Shown here: piece after piece, positions 33,733 to 46,233 of the stretch | Layout: each line of letters opens with the position of its first letter | Position numbering within the stretch: the stretch's first letter is position 1 | NCBI GenBank assembly: GCA_004794655.1 | Contig: SMMW01000524.1 | Span: forward strand, 1 to 64,000 | From: Marisa cornuarietis | Lineage: Eukaryota; Mollusca; Gastropoda; Architaenioglossa; Ampullariidae | Length of the DNA stretch: 64,000 nucleotides | Direction of reading: 5' to 3' | The notes under the pieces: model-generated | Told to the model about the DNA's origin: nothing | The model's database searches: none | Seen by the model: only the letters and a program-made list of their open reading frames with translations | Program-made: the position numbers and the translations under genes

Positions 33733-34399
33733 CTGAAACACATGGCAAAGCAGAAGCTGCGAATGTACCACACGTTTTTATTAGTAGGAGATGGAAATAA
33801 AGTTTATCTTACTGACCGAGAGAAAAAAATCACAGTGCACTAATTATTGTCCCTATCAACCACAGGGCGAAAAATGAATTGACCATGGGTACCGAAGGAG
33901 GTGCTGTAGCGTTTAGTGGTTTGAGTACTCGACTAAGACAGGGGTGGACATGTCCGGCCCGCGAAATCATTTGATCCGGTCCTGTCAAGGCAGGTTAGAA
34001 ACAATTATATGAACTTTTTCATAGCAACATAAATTTATATTTAGTGAATCATAAGGATAATTTTGAGGGACAAGCATAAGGGGCAGGACACATACGCTTC
34101 TCGCCGGCTGCCCGCGGCCTTCATGGACGATTTGGAGAATAATGGATGCATGCGACTTTCACCTCAAGCAGATGGTAGACCACTTGCGGTTTAATGTCGG
34201 CTGTTGATAGGTGTAGCGTCCTTTGACCATGCCGCCTCTTAGTATAAAAAGTGATTGTCGATTTTGTTGTGTACCTCAGTGTATGGTTCAGGTCTACAGA
34301 TGTCCAACATCATCCTTTCATGGATTCTCAGAAGACGAGCAAATGGAAAAACTTTGGCTGGTAAAAATTTGTTTGGGTTTATTAGTTTATTTGCGCATG

Positions 34400-34465
<66 letters not shown>

Positions 34466-37273
34466 CAGTTTGTAAATGCCAGAACTCCTCCATCAGGAAG
34501 AGGTATGTATGTACTAGTCATGCTTTTAATGTAGTTTTACTGCAGGACCAAAAGCTTCTTAGTATACTTTACAAACTCCACCAGTTGTTTTGCTATGCTT
34601 TTGATATGAGCAGAGGATCCTTTTTTGTGCACCTAAATATGAAAAGGTAGATTGTTTTGACGCAGAGGATTGGCTGGGATTGTATATGTTGCAAAAGTGT
34701 GAAGTGCGAAACTAAATATAGCAGGCGAATTTTTCAGTAGATAATATTGCATGGTCCCAGAATTATGTTAAAAATCTCAAAGTGCCCTTGTAGGAAAAAA
34801 GGTTCCCCAAATCTGACGTACAAGGACGGTTTTTAGGAGATGTTGAAATCCCTTGGAGCCAAAATGCCTATTCACAAAGCATTGATTGCTAACTTTCTTT
34901 TCAAATGTAGATCAGCACAAGCTTGTGTAAGACAACGTTGCCATTCTATACCTTACTGAAAAATAGAAACAGATCGGTCGAAAGAGACAGAAAAAAGTAA
35001 AGAGAGAAAGTAATAATAGAAAAAGAAAGAAAAAATGATGAGAAACTTAAGATAAAAGTAAGCAAGAAATAAAGACTAAGAATAATCAGAACTTTATTTA
35101 AAGGAGATGATGAAAGGAGAGGACAAAGGAGAAAGGATAAATAATAAACAAAAGAAAACAGAAGGAGAGTAAAACAAAGAAAAAAGATTGAAAATAGAAA
35201 GAACGAACGACAGAAGTCGCACGCAGTGCCCGTGGGGGCCGACATTAGTCGAGACGGAAGACACTCACCTCAAAGTATTTGAAGCCTACGTCACGGGCCA
35301 CGTGATTGTGTGCGATCTTCTGCACGAGCAGGGCCAGCTGGTCAGCGTCGTCCAGGTTGTCCACCAGCGAGGCGAAGCTGTACATGACTGTCAGCGAGTG
35401 CGAGTACATCGTCCGGTCCTTGCGCAGGGTAGCGGCGTCCATGCCCTTAAAGGCGCTGAAGAAGTTCTGCATCTCGGGATACTCCTTAAATAGCCTACGA
35501 CACCACAAGAGAAAACAAGAGCTCAGCTTCATGCTTTAAAAGATATAGTGGGGTACACATTTTTTCCCTGATGACAGGGTAAAACTCTATGCAAGATGTT
35601 TCCGCAGTCCTGGGTGAATACCCCGCTCCACCCTGACCCCCTGGGTTCTAGAGATACACACCTGCAAACATTCACAAAAAAGACAAAATTGCTGGATCAT
35701 GTTTGTCCACGAATACACCTAAGAAAGATGTAGCTGTAGCTCTCCCATTGGCTGACACCCTTACAACGTAAGAGTCACCATCTTGATGACTGCTGTTGAC
35801 CTTTTGGTCAACATGGTAACAATTGTAACACGCATAGTAACATTGTTAGCTTGAGAAAAGGAGCAAGTGATTTACTCAGATTTGCGGAAAAATGTCTTGC
35901 ACTGAGCTCTACCCAGACCCTGGGAAAAAATATTCACCCATACTAGAGCTTTAAATGTGGGAAATGTCTTACGAGCAAACTTGTCCACTGAAAGGCACGC
36001 TCAGTTTGTACTTGCTAGATTAAAAAAAAAAATTTGCTCGAGTATTTCGATACATTGGCGTGTGTTGTCCATGGTTTCATGTGCTGTTTCCCCCTTAGAC
36101 CTACCCAAACTGGCCTAAGGGGTATTTACCATCCCACTGTCTTCTCATAGATCGAGATGCGTGTTGAATTACTTCTTTTCTTCTCATCCGTCTCAAAATT
36201 CTTGACACCCCAACAATATTTTGTATTATCTTATCCAGCTGCCGCGTAGTTTCATGTTTAGGTTTTTTTTCTGCTCCACCTGCATGCCACACATTGCTCG
36301 GGTCAACTTACCTGTGCCTCGTTTCTCGATTCCCCCCTCCCCGCCCCACCTATTATCCACGAACACAAAGGTTAAAGGTAAACAACTAGACCTGCTCTGA
36401 CCCGTTTTCGTGTTCTTTTATCTTGCCACCAAGTTCTCCCTTCTCTCTATACTGTTTCACTTGGGGGTCTATCTTGGTGTCGGTATCCACTTCAATGTTT
36501 TTATCTTGTGGGATTATAGTTTGTATAACAATCCAATTTCCTACTGTTTCGGTGAACAGAGAATCAAGTTTGGAAAAGGAATGAGAACTGAATGGGCCAC
36601 ACGTGATGGTCAGGTGAGTTTTTAGGGTGAAGAGGGGAGGGTGGGAAAAATATAGGGTGGCAAGGCTAGACCGACTGGGAAGAAAAATGAAAATGGAATT
36701 CATTTAAACCCTACTTGTGAACAGAAGCAGATAACAAGACATCTCTTGTTCGTCTGCTTAAAAATTAAACAGCGAGAAAAATTTGATGTACACAGAATCT
36801 TTATGAACTAAACAGACAAATAAACATAACCATTATTCAAAGGGAGCATGTCACAAGCTCTTATGAGGCAAAGTCGATTGCGCCTGTGGCTGGAAAAACC
36901 CTCTGCTCCACCTCAGCAGCTTCATTAGCAGAAATGGATACCCGAGTTATCAGGCGAGGTAAAAGGTAGAAGGTTGGGATTCGCTTTCTGCTTGTTTTGC
37001 CCAAGAAACGATGGACTGCCTTAGTTCACTCTTACTACCATAGGCTGCTGGACTGTATTTTCATCTTTAGAATTTGGGTGAGAGACAAAAAAAAGGTACA
37101 TACATCACAAAAAACTCCACTCCGTTGGTTCTGAGGGCCTTCTTGTTGGCCAGCAGCGCCCAGCTGTTTCTGATAGCCTCTTTCTCCTTTAACGTCAAGC
37201 CGGTGGCAGGGTCCACCACATCGCCGTCACTTCCGCCAAAGATGGCGGCGTATATGCTGTTAACCATGCCCAT
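33589..37273 (-). CDS. Globin with N-terminal extension, probably N-myristoylated (three exons, complete)
   Basis: Exons 37273-37104, 35494-35269 and 33732-33589 give 540 nt, 179 aa. Introns fall at phase 2 (after Val56, within Met57) and phase 0 (between Glu132 and Gln133), the B12.2 and G7.0 positions shared by most animal globins. Key residues: helix A Trp38, CD1 Phe near 69, distal E7 His89, proximal F8 His121 (spacing 32, as in neuroglobin and cytoglobin). The first residues MGMVNS fit the N-myristoylation rule (Gly2, Ser6), and about 25 residues precede helix A. Globin X-type proteins have such acylated starts and sit at membranes. Likely roles are redox or nitrite/lipid chemistry rather than bulk oxygen transport; this is inferred from the family. 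It is not an extracellular haemoglobin, as no signal peptide is present. Confidence 0.93.
34229..34360 (+). pseudogene. THAP-type zinc-finger fragment (opposite strand, globin intron 2)
   Basis: From ATG 34229 the frame reads CRFCCVPQC, then SSFHGFSED and KLWLVKI: the C-x4-C, FHxF and Trp landmarks of a THAP DNA-binding domain, ending at a possible donor CTG/GTAAAA. The domain's second half (C-x2-H) is not clearly seen. A short splice-bounded segment at about 34464-34502 might continue it. A THAP-carrying transposon remnant or a first exon with distant partners are both possible. Confidence 0.5.
34405..34461. repeat. (TG)n microsatellite, globin intron 2
   Basis: A pure TG run of about 28 units directly after the THAP-like fragment. 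Confidence 0.95.
35269..35494 (-). CDS. Globin exon 2 (helices C-F, haem pocket)
   Basis: Acceptor CGTAG; G completes Met57. Then LFKEYPEMQNFFSAFKGM, TMYSHSLTVMYSFASLV (E7 His89) and VQKIAHNHVARDVGFKYFE (F8 His121). Ends GAG/GTGAGT, phase 0. Confidence 0.96.
35536..35954. mobile_element. TTAA-bounded MITE, copy 1 (globin intron 1)
   Basis: TTAA lies at both edges (35536-35539 and 35951-35954). The left end AAAGATATAGTGGGGTACAC and the complemented right end AAAGCTCTAGTATGGGTGAA form an imperfect inverted repeat that extends inward over about 80 bp. The body shares CTCTCCCATTGGCTGA and CACAACGTAA-type blocks with 46234-46530. No coding capacity. The TTAA target suggests a piggyBac-type family. 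Confidence 0.75.
37104..37273 (-). CDS. Globin exon 1 (N-terminal extension, helices A-B)
   Basis: ATG at 37273, then MGMVNSIYAAIFGGSDGD, LTLKEKEAIRNSWALL and GVEFFV; phase 2 out at donor GTATGT. A second ATG two codons on would abolish Gly2; the upstream one is taken because it gives the acylation motif. Confidence 0.9.
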
Positions 37274-37439
37274 GACGAGTAGTTAGTCACCTCACGCTTT
37301 GCACGCAGTTATCGAGATGTCAAAGGTCATCTGAAAAGAGAGCAATGGACGGGATTTGCTGGAATGAGGGACGTGAGACTGTCCGCTAGAGTACTACTTG
37401 AATCACACACACACACACACACACACACGAGACTTGCTC

Positions 37440-37530
37440 AGCTCAGCGAACAGCACATCCGCGTCATGGTCTGCCAGACCCGAGATCCGAACCCACGACA
37501 TCTGATTCTCACTGTCATGGAGACATCACA
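37440..37530 (-). repeat. tRNA-derived SINE fragment
   Basis: The minus strand reads GTCGTGGGTTCGGATCTCGG, with a B-box-like core, and GGCAGACCATGACGCGGATG beyond it. It resembles the fragment at 32225-32375 in layout. Confidence 0.5.
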
Positions 37531-38660
37531 AATGTTTTCATCTCGCCAGCAGTCTACCTGCAACCGGCCTACAGACAAACACCGCTTCACCTTGATATAA
37601 AGGTGAATTCACGAAGAGTCCTCCCATCCCCACCTCACCCCCCAAGTCCTCCCTCATAGCACAGTTATCTCCCTCGGAACCGACCTGCTACTTCCTGCGC
37701 TTTTCCGCATGCGATGGAAGTGACGTAATGAGTGGCTGGCGAAGATAAGTGGGCGGCAAGACAGCAAAGGGGAAGTAGTTATCTCTCCTGCTCGCCGCCG
37801 GTCCATGTGCCATTATCCGGTCTTTGTAACTGGCGACTGCGGCGAACTGAAGGCAGCACTAACCACAGAAAGCTTGACACCGCACTGCACGTAATTTTAC
37901 TTTCTCTCTTGCTGTCCATCACTCTCCTACCTCCCGACTCTCTCCCTCCTACCCCCTGGCACAGGGAAAAACCAGCGCCGAAAGTTGAGGCTATGACCAA
38001 TGAGAAGGTGACTGCTTTAAACAGGGCTTATGAGGCTTTAAGAATACAGAAGGCGAGCAGGTTCAGATGACGCCGTGATCTCCTATAATTTGGCTAAAAC
38101 TTCAAGGAAGGGTCGCGAAGCCATCATCTTTTATGCTTCTTATTGTTTAAAAAAATAGGGCTAGAATTAGGGCTTTGGCTTAGCTTATAGTGAGACGTTG
38201 GGTTACGTTTGGGGTGACTTTTCTTCTCGTTTCGCGTAGTGTAACAAACTATGACAATACGTTGTGGAAGTTTTCTAGTAAGGACAGAGCCGTGCGAAGA
38301 AAGAACGAGCCAGCAGCCCTATCACAGCCGAGCAGCTGCTGGGCCTATAAACAGGTGAAACAGGTGCCACAGCCAATCATCCCTGTAATGGTCCGAGAGA
38401 GAGAGAGAGACCTGTACCGCACGAGAAAGACCTGTAAACAGAGTAGATAACAGAGCAGACAGAGAAGGCTAGGTAGACGATAAGAAAAAATTGGTTAGCT
38501 GACCTGTAAGTTTTGTATAAAGGAAGTGATGAAAGTGTGTGTGTGTGTGTTTTCGTTAGTTGTACTGATTGTTGCTGCACGTGAGAAGCGACACGCACCC
38601 GGCGATATCGGAGAGCCAAGGGTGCGACAACCTGCACGCATCGTAGAAGAACAGAGGGGA

Positions 38661-38691
<31 letters not shown>

Positions 38692-39479
38692 GCGGGGAAT
38701 CCGTGCTCCGTGGACAACAAGTCCGGCCTCATTTCTCTTCGCGAAGCATGCCATACCAGACATCTTTATACAATTTTTGTTTTTGAAAAAAGTCTGCTTT
38801 TTTAACTTTAACCAAGCACACACTCTCCTAGTCGAGCAGCCTGCGCAAGATTGTGAAATGCGTACACCCCACTCCCACCCAGAAGAGATTGCCGTCTTTC
38901 AAAGCCAGATGGCGCGCTGGTGATTGTTCAGCCTATTTACGGGTAGCTGTTCAACTTAATTGTCTCTACATGACGTCATAGACCTTCGGTTGTCGTGTCC
39001 TATTTTGCTTCTTACTGTGGTATACCTGTAATAATGTCTAATTCTTAAACTGACAAACTACAATAAATGTCACTATTAGCACATATTTCTGAACTAAAAA
39101 AAAAAAGTTCTAGTTCACAAACGCCAGACCTACTGTACAGGACATTTAAGATAAGACACAGGATAATCACACTCAGCATACGAATTGTACTATACTGCTC
39201 CAAAATGTCTCCAAGACATCGAGGCAGCAATGATTGGTGACAAGAGACGAAACCTGTTTTGAAAAAAAGATGAAAAAAAAGAGGTAAAGGCCATAACTAA
39301 GCGTTAGGAGGCACGCGCGTGTACACAATCATATGTAAAGAGAGGGCACACGAAGGTGACAGTTGAGTCTAAAATGACACGTGCCATGTGCTGTACACAG
39401 ATGTGTCAGATACACAAACAGATTTACACGACACTCAGAAGGAGACTAGAAGTCACTGTAAAGATACTCACAGTACTGG

Positions 39480-39680
39480 AGAGTGTGGCCGACTGACTAC
39501 TAATCCTAGTCACACCTTAGTGGTCGAGTCCCACCGTTGTCCCCCCGCGGCCTGTGGTTATCAGTGCACCGCGGCGCGGGGCAAAAGTCATCCGCGTGCA
39601 GTCGCGGAGACTGCTGCTAGTGGTGAGCGGGCGAGGCGAGGCGAGGCGAGGGAGGCAAGGGAGGCGAGGCGAGGCTAGAC
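39480..39680 (+). repeat. tRNA-like SINE head followed by GGCGA repeats
   Basis: GTGGCCGACTGACTACTAAT and GTGGTCGAGTCCCACCG resemble A and B boxes of a pol III head; a GC-rich body and a (GGCGA/GGGAGGCAA)n tract at about 39629-39675 follow. Confidence 0.5.
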
Positions 39681-40430
39681 ACGCACGTCTATGAGGTCAG
39701 GGAAAGTGTGCAACGAAAGGTTCATGACGGGGAGAGTGCGACCCGACGAAAAACGAGTTTGCGACCTTCGTCGTCAACCCGAGTCAAATAGGAAATTACT
39801 GGAAGCTGTTTCCAAGATAGAAGAACGCGTAGTCGTTTTTAATTTCTTCAAAAATGTGCAGTTATTTTGTTTTGTTAGATATTGTAGAAGAGAACTCGTG
39901 GATTGAGATAATTGATGACCGAAGGCGTTGCCCAATCAGCAAACCGACATTTATGACGTCATGGAGAATGAAGTCTTTTCCAAAACCCAAGCGAGAAATG
40001 CAATGCTCAGATTTTGGGGAAGTACTTTCTTTTAATAATGAACTTAGCTCACTTATTGAAAACTATTTTTACACCTGGGTTAGCCTTTAAATTGAGTATT
40101 ACCAAAGTCATCTCTCTTTATCCCTCCCTATCACTACAGATCTGTGGGTTCAACGTGGGGAGCTTAATCTTTCGACTCTCCAGTCAACAACTTAACTGGT
40201 TTTAGAGAGAGCAAAAGTTAAACAGCAGTAAATTGTCTGTTAAGAAAGTTTGGCTCTCTGACACGCTGTTTAAATGCGCCTTTATCATGGCTCTGAGTGA
40301 AATGTTTGGGTGTAGTTTAGAATCGTATCAGATCTTTTATACCTCCTTCTTTCCATCTGTACACTATTTTCATGTGACAGCAGAATAAGTCTGTCGTGCT
40401 AATTTTCCTTAAAATGTTTGTCCCCTTAAC

Positions 40431-43400
40431 CTGACAGGTCGTTAAGGGTAATGCTCTTCGTCCTCACGATTTTTCACACAGAACATCCGTCGCCACCTAC
40501 AGTGTGCAAGGAGAAGAACTGGTTCAGCGGTTACAAACAAACAACACGTGTGGAGGGGGAGGGGAAGATGAATGTTTTAATGACGGGTCGTCTAGAGGAG
40601 GTCACCCTCCTCCCTGCAAGTTTTGGAGACGATGGGCAAGAGTGAATGACTGCCGTTCTCACGTGATTCGGTCACATCTGTAGGGCTTAACCTTCAAGCC
40701 GCTTTCATCTTGCCTAGTACGGCAGTCACGTACCCCTCATTATCCCAAGTACTTCCGGAAAAGGGGAGATAAATGATTGAGGCAGTTGTGAAAAGTTGCA
40801 AGGAGTAGACCAACGCGAGTGTGCATGAACAAACAAGAAGACTAGGAGGAACAGAAGAAATTGGGGTGAGGAAGGGTAAGAGAAGGTGTGAAAGCTCACA
40901 TGAGCAGATTTTGTGTCCATCTCAAAGAACTCGTGTGGGATCCGCAGCCGTATGACGTGGACACAAGCAGACCCGGCAACTCAAGCCCAAACCAGGTGAC
41001 GATTGCTGGGCGAGGGCAGGAGAAAGGTTGGACAGATGGCGAGGGTGGATCACACGTGCACATGCGCAAAATTACGTTACACATTCATACGTTATCCCGT
41101 GCAGGGTGTCTGAAGCTCATACCCTTTCCTGCTAAACAACCGCTGAAAAGTGTTCACATTACCCAGTGTGCACGTGCGTGATGCACACTTTGAATAGTTG
41201 GATCACAAAAGCGGTTGCAATTTTCAGTTTATTTTCCGTGATTTTAGTGAAGTTTTTGTGCGCCACTGTCAAGCGAATACCGTAAGAGCACGATAAGTAT
41301 GGGTCGTTCAAGCATACTATTCAGTCACACCTCACAATGTGCAATCACATTTCACACTTTACTTTATATTCCCCATCCCAAAACTGTATCTGGCCCTTAA
41401 CTTATTGTGAGTAGTATATTTATGTATATTTACTACTGTAACTAGTAGATCATTATTTGGTCATAAAAGCAATGCCTACCACACAGAATGAAGGTGTACA
41501 AAGATTTTTAATTATTATTTTTTTTTAATTTGTAGATGCTGTCCCCTGATGTAGTTCTTGATTGACCTACTCCTCAGGTTTTGATGACGGATTTCTGCTT
41601 CAACAGCTCCGCTCATGCGCGTGTCTAAATTCCTCCTCCTGACAGACAAACACTCTGCACATGCGAACATGCAAGCATGGCCTTTGGATGTTTGTCGACG
41701 CTTCGCGGAGCAAAAGAATAAATAGCACAAGCAGCAGTCGGCGCCTCGTTTTCATTTACTGGCGGGTTTAAAAAAAAATCAACAAAAGAAAACAACGTAT
41801 GGCAGGAAAACAATGCGTCAAGCTTCATAGAAGGGAGAGGGTAGGTGAGTGGTTACACCGTGCGACTGGCAGGCGCTGCACTAAAGGTCAAGGGAGGTTA
41901 ACTCACGGACGTCAACAGGGGGCGCCCCCGTTACCTGCGGAGGAAGGTCAAGGACCTGTTCGGAGGTTGTCGAGGTCAACGATGTGGAGTACAACACGCA
42001 TAATTTTGTGGCGATAATTCGTTTGTTGACAGGTTTGTGTGTTACCGGGTAGTTTATAAAAGTCACGTGATACAAAACAGTAAAAATATCTTGTTGAAAA
42101 AGACAAAAGCAAAACAAAACAAAAATACTTCAAGGCAACCTCATTAGAAATTTTAAAAGAGTTTCTGTTAGCGCCACCGTAGTTAAGGGGATGGAGGTCA
42201 GGTTGTCTGCTGCCCAACTTAAAATGGTACAAGCTTAAGAATGATGTTCTTTCTTCTCTCTCTCTCTCTCTCTGCAAACGAGTGTTGCTTTTACACAGTC
42301 TGTTTAGTCTTTGTCGTAACTATGCACAGCTTTGGAAAAACTCATCGTCATCATCACGATTAGCATCACCACCACGACCACTACAACCATCATCATGATT
42401 ATCACCAAAGCTTTATCCTACCGCAGGCTTGAGACTAGACGACATTTAAAAAAAATAAGGAGAAGGATAAAAACGAAGAATAAAGAAGACGATGATGATA
42501 GAGGAACGGACAACAATAAAGAAAGAGAGAAAGACCGCGAGAAAAATGTAAGAATGAAAAAAGCTTAACATGAAGAAATTAAGTACAGAAAATCTTGGAA
42601 TACTGATGACCTGAAAAAAAAGATTTGAACAAAAGGGGAAAACCAATAAATGGAACTGTGACATGTCTGCTGAAGTTTTTTTCCCAATGAATCAGAAACT
42701 TGGAAATATACAAATAAAGAGCGCGCGCGAATACTAATTAAGCACAACAGACCGTTCTACCGGTGAATAAGCACTCAGATGGTTCGCCAAGTGCACCTTC
42801 ATTTGACGAGTTCTGAGTGCAGCCTGTTATAATGATGAGTAATCACGCTGAACGAACAACAGTATGCTTTGCCCATCGAGTCCTACGGGCATCACCTTAG
42901 TAACTCGATTTGAAAGAGACCAGGAAGTGGAACACATATAGTAATAGGTGTGGGGGGAGGGGAGGGGACCGGTTTGTACTGCACTGTTGTACATGTGTCG
43001 TCTGCGTTGTCAATGATAAAGACGAAAGAGCAGAAAGCAGAAAAAAATACGCTAAACATGGGAATGAGGAGGTGGGGGCGGAGAAATGAAAGAATGAGAG
43101 AAAAAAATGAGATAAACAAAGCAGACGCATTCTCTTTCTCGCACACACACACACACTGAGCACACACGTGTATCTACCACACATGATTTCTAATGATGCT
43201 CACAGACAATCACTCACTGCTTGCGACCGGCGTCTGACCTCACACCTGATCCTCCTCACAGGTAGACGTCGGGTCTCGGAGTTTAGTTCTTGTGATGTAC
43301 AAACGATAGCACCAAGGCACCTCACAGCGAAACTCTATCCCCTCGACAAGCGAGCGAGCGAGCGAGCGAAGAGACTAATTGTGATTCTACTCGAGACAAG

Positions 43401-43583
43401 AGCAAACAGCGAGACCAGGTGGGAGACGCTTGCAGCCCAGGGGAACAGAGTCCTTGTCTGCTATGTGTGTCAATGTTTCACCTTTTGTCGGCCGCAGGTA
43501 ATGCTATCTACAAGAGCTTGTGAGTGAGTACAACGTGTGCATAAAGCTAGTGCAGTGGCCGCTTGAGTGATATTTATATTTAA

Positions 43584-43584
<1 letters not shown>
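40431..43584. other. Region without a recognised gene
   Basis: No exon could be supported. A possible SINE head lies at about 41843-41905 (GTGAGTGGTTACACCGTGCG). Simple tracts: (CT)n at about 42255-42273, CAT/CAC-rich at about 42345-42405, (GAGC)n at about 43350-43369 and (CA)n near 43143-43156. Confidence 0.45.

Positions 43585-43664
<80 letters not shown>
43585..43664. repeat. (TG)n microsatellite, about 40 units
   Basis: An uninterrupted TG run, the longest in the window. Confidence 0.97.
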
Positions 43665-43667
<3 letters not shown>

Positions 43668-43712
43668 GATATTAAGGTGTAGTGCTTAGCGGTTGTACAT
43701 TGCGTCGCTGAT

Positions 43713-43983
43713 CTGGGCTGAGTAGCACGACACGTTTCTAAACCCTAAAACTGTTTTAAAGAAGCAAAATCTGTTCTTTGCCATTTTGATGCATTGCACA
43801 AGAGCATAACTAAAAATTGTACTGACAGGATGGAAAGTCAGAGTTAAACAACTTTATCTTACTTAAAGCCGTTTTAGTTTTAAAAATTCTAAAATGTTGG
43901 TGTGCACTTTAAACTAATTATCTAAAAAGATTTAAAGCCTAAAAGTGTTTAAAATTAGAAATGTGTTGTGCAACTGGCCCCAG
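43713..43983. mobile_element. MITE with CAGTTGCACAACAC ends, copy 1
   Basis: The complemented right end reads CTGGGGCCAGTTGCACAACA; the left end CTGGGCTGAGTAGCACGACA is a diverged match. The body matches 52470-52668 in reverse orientation, including GATGCATTGCACAAGA and AATTGTACTGACAGG. About 271 bp, no coding capacity. Confidence 0.85.
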
Positions 43984-44803
43984 GACATTAGTGAAAGGGT
44001 GTGTTCGAGAAGAATGAGCTTTGTATTGTTTTCCCTTTACATTTGTCCTGGCACCTGGACCTTTGATTGTGCATAAAGTAGAAGAAGAAAGAAAGACGAA
44101 GAACAAGACGAGTAATAAGAGCGAAATCGCACTTGTGCAATAATTGTTATCATCTTATCAAACACCACGATGATAATTTAGATGTCCAATAGCCCTTGTG
44201 AAGTGAGGATATATCCCCATGCTCTTTGTCTTTCCAGACACTATTTTTCTCTGAAGCATTTCAGCTGTATGTTAGGGAAATTTTACTACAGTAGCAGTTG
44301 AGTGAAGTACTGCAGTAGCTGGTCAGTAACATGTTCTCACATTGTCAGTGGGAGTCAGTGAAATGTTACAGGAGGGCAACAGGGAAATATTATAGGAGCA
44401 TAACAGTGAAATGTTATATGAGATATTTTTGCAGCATGTATGAGAAATGTTGCCTAATCTCAGGGCTGTGAATTATTTAGAAGGTCAATGAGACTGAGAT
44501 GAAAAGAAACCTGCAAAAAAAAAAAGCGAAAACATGTGGGTGAAAAACAGTGAAACAGAAACAGTAGTAGAAATGAGGCCTCACGATTATCAGCTGTTGC
44601 TATCAATGCGGCCACAACGGTTTACATTTCGGCGCAGAAGAAAGAAGAAAGAAAGAAAAAAATACTTCTACGGCAGGTCGTTATAACAAACCAGACTGCC
44701 ATCTGCTGAACCAAAACACACAAAAAGGCGTCTGGGAGACAAACATCTTGGACATATTCCTTAGGATTGTCCCTTTGCAAGCCTGAGTGTCTATGTGCAT
44801 GTG

Positions 44804-44851
<48 letters not shown>

Positions 44852-46233
44852 AACGCGCACGAGTGAGAGAGAGAGAGAAGCATCTGGAGAAAAAAAAGGG
44901 CGTGGTGTGAGAAAAACCTTTTTTCGAATACAAAAAAAAATCAAGAAACCTTTTTAAGGAATCTGAATAGTTCAGAAATATGATCTTATCTCTGCGTCAT
45001 CCTCCGCCATCCTCCCGAACAAGTCTATAAACATCGACAGATCTTTCTTCTTTGCTTCACTGCTCTCACGTATTCCTGCTTCTCTCTCTCTCTCTGATCT
45101 TCCCACCCCACCCCAAAAACAGTGCCTCAGGCTTAAGTGCATACTACGCCACACTGCACAAAGAAAACATTACACACGTTCTGGAAATTTCTCTCCGGTC
45201 GAGCATGACCCCGACCTCACTGCAATTCGATATGCCAAGACTAATAAATATACGATTGCGAAATATTAAGATCGCACTGACTGCATAACAATATTCCCAT
45301 AGAAACCTAGTTATCTGAAACCTTTTTTTAATCCAAGGCTCATTCCAAGATATATCAAAAGATATTTCTCAAAATACACAGAATATTTTCTTAATATTTA
45401 CTTTGTACCCAGGGGGAAATCAAGCTTTCTCTCCTCTTTTCTTCGTGCCTACTAAGAACTGTGGCAATGATGGAATCTCAGCCTGTTTGGGAAAATGTCT
45501 CCCCCCCCCCCACCAAAAAAAAAAGCAGGTCCCACGAGCTATTGTCCCAAACCCACTGCTGAGTTCACACTTGATTTCAATGATATTTTATCCAGAAAAA
45601 ATAGAGCACTCAAAAGTTTTACAAGGTACTCTCTTTGCTTCACCAGTAAGGTACTATATATTTGCTTTCAGATGTTAGTGTGGTCTACATACATTCACAG
45701 CCCCCGACGCTTTCTATCAATCATCTGGCGGCGCATTTCTCGTGCACAAAAATAAAGCATCAGACCGTCTTTCAAAAAACAAAAACAAAAAAAAAACGCA
45801 GCTGGCTGTGGACAAAGACGACGATCTAGTTCAGCCAAAGCGAAGAAAAACATTGCTTTTGCCCTTTCCTTTCAACCCTGCTATTCCAGGGCTATCAATG
45901 ATTTAACGTGTTTACGTTAGCTAAGGAAGTGTGAAATGTATACAAAGATAAGCACGAGAATTGCAGCGAGGAAAGCTCAAACTACTGGGGGGAGGAGTGT
46001 TAAAATGGCGTACGTCTGGGTAAAAAGCACGTACAAGTGGACAACGCCCAATCTCACATCTCCGGTTTGTCAGTGACACATATAAACATCGTTAATGCAC
46101 ACCATGTATGTGTAAAAGGCCTTTATATGGCTGGAGACATGTGACTGTGTTTTGCCCTTTTGTATGGTTGACCCGCAACAGTTTCCTTATCATAATCCAA
46201 CTTTCGACAGTATGTGTCTGGTTCACACGGCTG
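43984..46233. other. Region without a recognised gene
   Basis: A (TG)n tract at about 44805-44849 is followed by (GA)n at about 44865-44878. Diverged copies of GTGAAATGTTA-type phrases recur at about 44330-44450. Nothing coding is supported. Confidence 0.45.

Larger units (their letters stand above)
37274..40430. other. Region without a recognised gene, upstream of the globin
   Basis: Contents: (CA)n at about 37405-37428, a SINE-like tRNA fragment at about 37440-37530 (minus), TG tracts near 38537-38550 and 38662-38690, and a tRNA-like SINE with a GGCGA-rich tail at about 39480-39680. The globin promoter presumably lies in the first few hundred bases but shows no clear motif. Confidence 0.5.

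Noticed and set aside
36101..36292. Minus-strand frame vaguely like a LINE C-terminal region (RQLDKIIQNIVGVSR)
   Set aside because: Too short and diverged; resemblance to known LINE ends is weak.
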